DNA of 64,000 bases from an uncultured Lachnospiraceae bacterium (GTDB lineage Bacteria > Bacillota > Clostridia > Lachnospirales > Lachnospiraceae): positions 54,840 through 118,839 of the forward strand of contig CANQCY010000003.1 of assembly GCA_947591245.1 (NCBI GenBank). Direction: 5' to 3'. This document shows positions 57,953 to 64,000 of the stretch, piece by piece (position 1 is the first letter of the stretch; each line of letters starts with the position of its first letter). The notes under the pieces are model-generated. The model ran no database searches. It was not told the origin of the DNA and worked only from the letters and a program-made list of their open reading frames with translations. A program made the translations under genes and the position numbers.

Positions 57953-59050
57953 CTACAGATGCAGTTCGCGCATGATATCCGGCACAACAATCCCCTGCGG
58001 ACAATGCTCCGTACAGGCGCCGCAGGCAATGCAGTCCTTCGGTTTCCCTTTTGACTCCACCTTGTCAAGATCATTCAACACCCAGTCGCCATCGGTCTTA
58101 TAACGGTTATACAATTCCATATATTTCGGTATATCAATGTGCGAGGGACAGTCGTCACAGCAGTACCGGCACGCCGTACACGGAACGCTGATCTGGTTCT
58201 TAAACGCCTCGCAGGCGCGGAACAAAATCTCTTCATCCTGATCTGTCATTTCCCCGCTCTCTGAAAAAACAGCTATATTATCCTGAATCTGGTCCATGGA
58301 AGACATCCCGCTCAGGACTACCTGAACGTGCGGAAGGCGTTTGACAAAACGAAGCGCCCATGACGCCGTGCTCCACTGCGGGCGGGCTTCCTTTAAAATA
58401 GCATCCGCGTCGGATGAAAGCGCCGCCAGCCTTCCGCCCCGCACCGGCTCCATCACCATGATCGGAATATTGCGTTCGGCAAGAATTTCGTACTCTTCTT
58501 TCGCCCTCCCGTATTTCCAGTCAAAATAGTTTAACTGGATCTGCGCAAAATCCCATTTCCTGTGATCGGCGAAAATACGCAGATTTTCAGTACTTGCATG
58601 CGAAGAAAAACCAAGATGCCGGATGCGCCCGGCTTTTTTTTGTTCTTCCAGATACTCAATGCAGCCGCATTCCATATACTGTTTGCAAATCTGATCATTG
58701 ATGCCGTGGATCAGATAAAAATCGATATAGTCTGTTTGCAGCCGTTCCAGCTGTTCCTCAAATACCGCTTTGTAATCCGGATTGGCAAAAATCAGGAATT
58801 TTGTCGCCAGATGATAACTTTCACGGGAATATTTTTTGAGCGCCTCTCCCAAAAACTTTTCCGACTCGCCGCTGTGGTAAACATATGCCGTATCAAAATA
58901 ATTGACGCCCCCTTCGATGGCGCAATCAATTATTTCCTGGGCCCGCTCCCTGTCAATCGGCTTCCCCTCCACGTTCTCAAGCACCGGCAGGCGCATATTC
59001 CCCATCCCCAGCGCGGACAGGGAAATATCTTGAAATGGTTTGTAATTCAT
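57953..59050 (-). CDS. Aldo/keto reductase with C-terminal 4Fe-4S motifs
   Basis: MRLPVLEN...GVNYFDTAYVYHSGESEKFLGEALK; PCTACRYCCDDCPSHIDIP; CIACGACTEHCPQGI. Confidence 0.93.
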   Translation of the reverse strand: MNYKPFQDISLSALGMGNMRLPVLENVEGKPIDRERAQEIIDCAIEGGVNYFDTAYVYHSGESEKFLGEALKKYSRESYHLATKFLIFANPDYKAVFEEQLERLQTDYIDFYLIHGINDQICKQYMECGCIEYLEEQKKAGRIRHLGFSSHASTENLRIFADHRKWDFAQIQLNYFDWKYGRAKEEYEILAERNIPIMVMEPVRGGRLAALSSDADAILKEARPQWSTASWALRFVKRLPHVQVVLSGMSSMDQIQDNIAVFSESGEMTDQDEEILFRACEAFKNQISVPCTACRYCCDDCPSHIDIPKYMELYNRYKTDGDWVLNDLDKVESKGKPKDCIACGACTEHCPQGIVVPDIMRELHL

Positions 59051-59853
59051 ACCGTTCCCCCTTCTCTTGTCACCTTAATCTCTTCCAGCGAAAGATCGAT
59101 ATATATCTGAATCTCTTCCTCTGTCATTTTCGTATATTCGGCAAGCTCCGACACCGTTGCCAGCCGCCCCTGTTCTTCCGCCAGCGCCTTTGTCGCTTCA
59201 TGGATCAAATTGGTCTTTGCCACAATCGTATTCTCAAGTCCCCGATCCTCTGCGCGGCTGTCCGCCAGTTCAATCAGCCTTGCCCTCACAGTCCGATCCA
59301 GCTCTTTCCTGACGTCCTTTACGCTATCGTTTCCGCACATCATGTCCACTGCCGTAATCAGCGCAAGATTTCCCTCCTGAATCAGATCTTCCAACGGAAC
59401 GCCCCGGTTTTTATATTTGCCCGCCAGCGTTACCACCCGTTTCAGATGGGATTCAATAACCGGATGAATCGCACCCTCATCCCCGCCGGTCAGACGGACA
59501 TAGAGGCATTCCCTCTCTTCCGGCGTCATCTCCTTTCTCCCCCGCAGTTCGCGGCGGTACAGGCTGAGGTATTTTGAATCCTCCGTGCTGAACCGGTCTT
59601 CTGCCTCATCCGGCGGCAGATTTCCTTCAGAAGCCAAAAAGCCCCCGGCGGCGGCACGTTTTTTCCGGGAATGGCCGGCCACCTCTACATTGTGCTCATC
59701 CAGAAAATCATACACCAGCTTTAACTGCGATTCCGTAAGCCCGAGATCACCGCAAAAATCCGAAACCTGCCGCTTTGTGATTCTGCTGTCATTTGCCTTG
59801 GCAAGCGACAGCAGGTCGTACATCTTCCTCATAAACTCGTTTTGATCGCGCAT
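59047..59853 (-). CDS. Sigma-70-like protein with regions 1.1-like, 2 and 3 but no recognisable region 4
   Basis: LLSLAKANDSRITKRQVSDFCGDLGLTESQLKLVYDFLDEHNVEV (1.1-like); VVTLAGKYKNRGVPLEDLIQEGNLALITAVD (region 2); ATKALAEEQGRLATVSELAEYTKMTEEEIQIYIDLSLEEI (region 3) then stop. Confidence 0.75.
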   Translation of the reverse strand: MRDQNEFMRKMYDLLSLAKANDSRITKRQVSDFCGDLGLTESQLKLVYDFLDEHNVEVAGHSRKKRAAAGGFLASEGNLPPDEAEDRFSTEDSKYLSLYRRELRGRKEMTPEERECLYVRLTGGDEGAIHPVIESHLKRVVTLAGKYKNRGVPLEDLIQEGNLALITAVDMMCGNDSVKDVRKELDRTVRARLIELADSRAEDRGLENTIVAKTNLIHEATKALAEEQGRLATVSELAEYTKMTEEEIQIYIDLSLEEIKVTREGGTV

Positions 59854-59867
59854 TTGCCCCCTCCTAT

Positions 59868-59895
59868 AGGAACGGTTAGCGGATTAACCGTTCCT
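59868..59895 (-). repeat. Perfect 11-bp hairpin overlapping ADH stop codon, just upstream of sigma-like gene SD
   Basis: AGGAACGGTTA gcggat TAACCGTTCCT; no U tract on minus strand (followed by ATAGGAGGGGGC). Confidence 0.75.
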
Positions 59896-61062
59896 TGTAG
59901 CCGCATAACGATATATCTTTTTTACGTCTTCTGCGGCAAGCTTCACATAATTTCCCTCTGTCTCTTTCCCCGCCAGCAGCTTCTCCGTGAGCCTGTCGAT
60001 ATCCTGTTCCTTTGCGCCGATCTCTGCAAACGTAAGCGGCATGCCGATGGATTTCAAAAACGACTCAAATGCCTCAATCCCTTTTAATGCCGTCTGTTCG
60101 TCGGTCTGCTGCGGCGCAATGTCCCATACGCGCTCGGCAAACTGCACCAGCTTGTGCGGATTGGCGCCCAGCACATACCGCATCCATGCCGGAGCAATCA
60201 CGGCAAGACCGGCTCCATGCGTCACATCATAAAGCGCCGAGAGCTCGTGCTCGATATGATGGCTCGCCCAGTCCTGTACCCGTCCTACACCGCAGACATT
60301 ATTGTGCGCCAGCATGCCCGCCCACATAATATTCGCCCTCGCCTCATAATTGCCGGGGTCGCGGATCACGCGCGGCGTCTCATGGATGATCGTCTTCAAT
60401 ACTGCCTCGCACAGGCGGTCCGTTATCTCTACCTCTTCGGTATTGGAAAAATATCTCTCGCATATGTGTATCATAATATCCGTCGCACCGGCAGCCGTCT
60501 GGTAAGGCGGCAGCGTACATGTCAGCTCCGGATTCATAATCGAAAATCTGGGACGCAGCGCATCCGAACCCGCGCCCTTTTTCACGCCGGTTTTCTCGTT
60601 TGTGATCACAGTATTCGTCGAGCCCTCGGAACCAGCGGCTGCAATCGTCAGCACTGTACCTACCGGCAGCGCGCGTTCAATCGGCGTCCCTTTGTCATAA
60701 AAATCCCAGAAATCGCCGTCGTAGCACATTCCCGCCGCAATGGCTTTCGCAGAATCGATCGTGCTTCCGCCGCCCACGGCAAGAATAAAATCAACTTCAT
60801 TTTTCCTCCCCAGCTCAATGCCTTCATACACGAGGCCGCTGCGCGGATTGGGCTTGACGCCTCCGAGCTCCGCATATGAAATTCCTTCTTCGTCCAAATA
60901 TTTCTTCACCCTGTCATAGAGTCCCGACCGTTTCACCGAACCCCCGCCGTAGTGTAGCAGCGCCTTCGTTCCGCCAAACCGCCGAACCAGCTTTCCTACG
61001 TGCTCTTCTGCATTTCTTCCGAAATCAAAATACGTCGGGGCATAAAATGTAAAATTTTCCAT
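59884..61062 (-). CDS. Iron-containing alcohol dehydrogenase (butanol dehydrogenase-like)
   Basis: MENFTFYAPTYFDFGRNAEEHVGKLVRRFGGTKALLHYGGGSVKRSGLYD; VDFILAVGGGSTIDSAKAIAAG; HHIEHELSALYDVTHGAGLAV. Confidence 0.95.
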   Translation of the reverse strand: MENFTFYAPTYFDFGRNAEEHVGKLVRRFGGTKALLHYGGGSVKRSGLYDRVKKYLDEEGISYAELGGVKPNPRSGLVYEGIELGRKNEVDFILAVGGGSTIDSAKAIAAGMCYDGDFWDFYDKGTPIERALPVGTVLTIAAAGSEGSTNTVITNEKTGVKKGAGSDALRPRFSIMNPELTCTLPPYQTAAGATDIMIHICERYFSNTEEVEITDRLCEAVLKTIIHETPRVIRDPGNYEARANIMWAGMLAHNNVCGVGRVQDWASHHIEHELSALYDVTHGAGLAVIAPAWMRYVLGANPHKLVQFAERVWDIAPQQTDEQTALKGIEAFESFLKSIGMPLTFAEIGAKEQDIDRLTEKLLAGKETEGNYVKLAAEDVKKIYRYAATRNG

Positions 61063-61082
61063 AACTTTTCCTCACACTGAAA

Positions 61083-61112
61083 CCAGGTGGACATGAAAAC
61101 ATGCCCACCTGG
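61083..61112. terminator. Hairpin downstream of asnA
   Basis: CCAGGTGG a CATG AAAA CATG c CCACCTGG; weak T tract. Confidence 0.5.
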
Positions 61113-61118
61113 CATTCT

Positions 61119-62126
61119 CTATAATATTTGCAGTCCGGCTTTCTTAGCCGCTTCCATTGTCTCATCGGTCCAGACAGAGGACTGTACCTCCCCGATATGC
61201 GCCTTTTTCAGGAAAAACATACAAATTCTCGACTGTCCGATTCCACCGCCGATCGTGTAGGGAAGCTCGCCTTCCAGTATTGCCTTCTGAAAAGGAAGAT
61301 TTTTTCTATCCTCGCATCCCGCTTTCTCCAACTGCTCTTCCAATGCCTTCTCGTCCACGCGGATTCCCATGGAAGACAGTTCCAGCGCCATGTCAAGCAG
61401 CGGATAATAAACGATAATATCCCCGTTTAACGACCAATCGTCATAATCCGGCGCGCGTCCGTCATGCGGCTCGCCGTTTTTGAGCTTATCCCCGATCTGC
61501 ATGAGGAAAATTGCACCGTGCTCTTTCGCTGCCAGATATTCCCTCTCTTTCGGCGTCTTGTCCGGATGCTTTTCTTCCAGCTCCGACGTCGTGACGAAAT
61601 GAATTTCCTGCGGGAGAGATTTCTTTATGTACGGATATATGTTTGACATATAGTCTTCTGTTTCTTCCAGAGAACGATAGATCCGTTTTACCACATCTTT
61701 TAGCGTGTCCTCGTTTCTCTCGTCCTTACTGATTACGCGCTCCCAGTCCCACTGATCTACAAAAATCGAGTGGACATTGTCGGTATCCTCATCCCGGCGA
61801 ATCGCATTCATATCGGTATAAAGCCCCTCGCCGTGTTTGAACTCATAACGCTTCAATGCATGCCGCTTCCACTTTGCCAGCGAGTGCACGATTTCCAACT
61901 TTCTCTCATTCTGCTCGCGAACGCCGAATTCTACCGGACGCTCGGTTCCGTTGAGATTATCGTTCAGTCCTGTCTCCGGCGGCAGAAAAATTGGGGCGGA
62001 CACCCTTGTCAGATTGAGATTGGCAGACAATGTCCGTTCAAAAAAATCTTTCACCGTCTTGATCGCCGCTTCCGTTTCCCTTATTGACAAAGGAGATTTG
62101 TAGTCCTTTGGTATGTTGATGCTCAT
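61119..62126 (-). CDS. asnA: Aspartate--ammonia ligase
   Basis: APIFLPPETGLNDNLNGTERPVEF; LYTDMNAIRRDED; VDQWDWERVI; YTIGGGIGQSRICMFFLKKAHIGEVQ. Confidence 0.98.
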   Translation of the reverse strand: MSINIPKDYKSPLSIRETEAAIKTVKDFFERTLSANLNLTRVSAPIFLPPETGLNDNLNGTERPVEFGVREQNERKLEIVHSLAKWKRHALKRYEFKHGEGLYTDMNAIRRDEDTDNVHSIFVDQWDWERVISKDERNEDTLKDVVKRIYRSLEETEDYMSNIYPYIKKSLPQEIHFVTTSELEEKHPDKTPKEREYLAAKEHGAIFLMQIGDKLKNGEPHDGRAPDYDDWSLNGDIIVYYPLLDMALELSSMGIRVDEKALEEQLEKAGCEDRKNLPFQKAILEGELPYTIGGGIGQSRICMFFLKKAHIGEVQSSVWTDETMEAAKKAGLQIL

Positions 62127-62156
62127 ATGCTTTTCTCCATTCTTATTGTTATTATA

Positions 62157-63548
62157 TTATAAATCGCAATTATTAACTGTTCTCGGGAATGGGATCACAT
62201 CCCGGATATTCTGCATTCCCGTCAAATACATAACGCAGCGCTCAAAGCCGAGTCCGAATCCGGCATGCCGCGTAGAGCCGTATTTTCTCAAATCCAGATA
62301 GAAACCGTAGTCCTCTTTATTTAGGCCGCATTCCTCCATCCGCTTTTCCAATGCAGCAAGATCATCCTCGCGCTGGCTTCCGCCTATAATCTCGCCGATG
62401 CCGGGTACAAGGCAGTCCATCGCCGCCACGGTTTTCCCGTCGTCATTCATTTTCATATAAAACGCTTTGATCTCTTTCGGGTAATCCGTCACAAAAACCG
62501 GACGCTTAAATATCTCTTCCGTCAGATGCCTCTCATGCTCGGTCTGCAGATCGGCTCCCCATGAAACTTTATAATCAAACGCATCATTATTTTTTTCAAG
62601 AATTTCCACCGCTTCCGTATAAGTAACATGGGCAAACTCGGAATCCGCAACATGATTCAGCCTCTCGATCAGCCCCTTGTCCACAAAAGAATTGAAAAAA
62701 TCCATCTCCTCCGGCGCATGTTCGAGAACGTACCGGATAATGTATTTAAGCATGTTTTCCGCCAGCGCCATGTCGTCTTTCAAATCTGCAAATGCGATCT
62801 CCGGCTCAATCATCCAAAACTCCGCCGCATGTCTGGTCGTATTGGAGTTTTCCGCGCGGAACGTAGGCCCGAACGTATATATATTTTTAAACGCCTGGGC
62901 AAAAGCCTCTCCGTTGAGCTGGCCGCTGACCGTCAGGTTCGTTTCCTTCCCGAAAAAATCCTGCGAAAAATCAACCATGCCTTTCTCATTTTTGGGAAGA
63001 TTTTCCATATCAAGCGTCGTCACGCGGAACATCTCCCCTGCGCCCTCGCAGTCGCTTCCCGTGATCAGCGGCGTATGCACGTACACGAAATCCCTCTCCT
63101 GAAAAAATTTGTGAATCGCATAGGCGATCAATGAGCGTACGCGGAACACCGCCTGAAAGGTATTGGTTCGCGGGCGCAAATGCGAAATCGTCCGCAGATA
63201 CTCAAAAGAATGGCGTTTTTTCTGGAGAGGGTAATCGCTGGCAGAATTTCCTTCCACCTCCACGCTGTCCGCCTGAATCTCAAACGGCTGTTTTGCTTCC
63301 GGCGTCTCCACCAGTGTTCCTCTCACGACAATCGCCGCTCCTACCTGCAGTTTTGAAATATTGTCAAAGTTGTCAAGCTTATCGCTGTATACGATCTGGA
63401 GCGGTTCAAAAAATGTGCCGTCGTTTATGACGATAAACCCAAACGTCTTTGAATCCCTTATGCTTCGTACCCAACCGCCGGCCGCAACCTGTTTCCCGAC
63501 GTATTCCTCTTTGTTACGGAACAGGCTCCGTATACTGGTAATTTCCAT
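62157..63548 (-). CDS. asnS: Asparaginyl-tRNA synthetase
   Basis: [93 protein letters not shown]. Confidence 0.98.
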   Translation of the reverse strand: MEITSIRSLFRNKEEYVGKQVAAGGWVRSIRDSKTFGFIVINDGTFFEPLQIVYSDKLDNFDNISKLQVGAAIVVRGTLVETPEAKQPFEIQADSVEVEGNSASDYPLQKKRHSFEYLRTISHLRPRTNTFQAVFRVRSLIAYAIHKFFQERDFVYVHTPLITGSDCEGAGEMFRVTTLDMENLPKNEKGMVDFSQDFFGKETNLTVSGQLNGEAFAQAFKNIYTFGPTFRAENSNTTRHAAEFWMIEPEIAFADLKDDMALAENMLKYIIRYVLEHAPEEMDFFNSFVDKGLIERLNHVADSEFAHVTYTEAVEILEKNNDAFDYKVSWGADLQTEHERHLTEEIFKRPVFVTDYPKEIKAFYMKMNDDGKTVAAMDCLVPGIGEIIGGSQREDDLAALEKRMEECGLNKEDYGFYLDLRKYGSTRHAGFGLGFERCVMYLTGMQNIRDVIPFPRTVNNCDL

Positions 63549-63595
63549 CTGGTTCTTCCTCCACAAAAATTTGTCCTTATTTATTTATACACCAT

Positions 63596-64000
63596 TTAAG
63601 ACATTTGTGCAAGCCTATCATACTTCTCTTTTGCTTCTTTTTCTGATTTTTCAAAAAGTTTCTCCGCCCGTTCCGGATTTGCGCGCATCAGCCGGTTGTA
63701 ACGCACCTCTCCCATCAAAAAGTCGCGATAGCTGCCCGACGGCTGCTTGGAATCAAGAGTAAACGGATTTACGCCCTTTTCCTTATTGTCCGGATTATAG
63801 CGGAACAAATGCCAGTAGCCCGCCTCGACCGCTTTCTTCTCCTCCTGCATGGAATCGCCCATACCCGTACGGATTCCATGATTGATACATGGCGCGTACG
63901 CAATAATCAAGGACGGGCCGTGATAATTTTCAGCTTCCTTAAATGCTCGGACGGTCTGCATCATGTCAGCCCCCATAGCCACCTGCGCTACATAGACGTA
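63596..64000 (-). CDS. nifJ: Pyruvate:ferredoxin (flavodoxin) oxidoreductase, C-terminal part; 5' end beyond window
   Basis: YVYVAQVAMGADMMQTVRAFKEAENYHGPSLIIAYAPCINHGI open to the window edge. Confidence 0.92.
   Translation of the reverse strand, partial: YVYVAQVAMGADMMQTVRAFKEAENYHGPSLIIAYAPCINHGIRTGMGDSMQEEKKAVEAGYWHLFRYNPDNKEKGVNPFTLDSKQPSGSYRDFLMGEVRYNRLMRANPERAEKLFEKSEKEAKEKYDRLAQMS

Overview
Chromosomal window that looks like a Lachnospiraceae-type Firmicute (taxon inferred from gene content and style only). Core genes: rpsO, Ktr/Trk K+ uptake, lysS, greA, a long same-strand nitrogen/carbamoyl-phosphate run (gltB-gltD-glnA-ANTAR regulator-carA-carB), asnA, asnS and a partial pyruvate:ferredoxin oxidoreductase at the right edge. 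Accessory blocks: (1) an ABC-2 exporter (ATPase plus two permeases) divergent from a NarL-type two-component system, with a palindromic/direct-repeat element over the shared promoter (4.3-9.5 kb); (2) a 3.3-kb scar island (9.5-12.8 kb) holding a SIR2-like protein, an unlisted 59-aa Gly-rich/TM small ORF, a nonsense-interrupted XRE regulator, a truncated permease, an IS110 fragment and a ribbon-helix-helix protein; (3) a secreted glycan-utilisation cluster (32-48.7 kb) with GH95-like, GH141-like and two GH43-like proteins, a CBM9-like protein, several Lys-rich Ig-like/Fn3-like modules and an AraC regulator; (4) an indolepyruvate oxidoreductase / phenylacetate-CoA ligase block with acyl-CoA ligase, amidohydrolase and TetR; (5) c-di-GMP enzymes (two HD-GYP, one GGDEF); (6) a sigma-70-like protein that appears to lack region 4, coupled to an aldo/keto reductase. 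No CRISPR array, rRNA or tRNA gene was recognised. The strongest leads are the SIR2/small-ORF island, the region-4-less sigma-like protein with a hairpin before its Shine-Dalgarno, the promoter-proximal terminator ahead of gltB in an operon encoding an ANTAR protein, and the secreted cluster sharing basic Ig-like modules. All family calls are from reading motifs; no searches were run.
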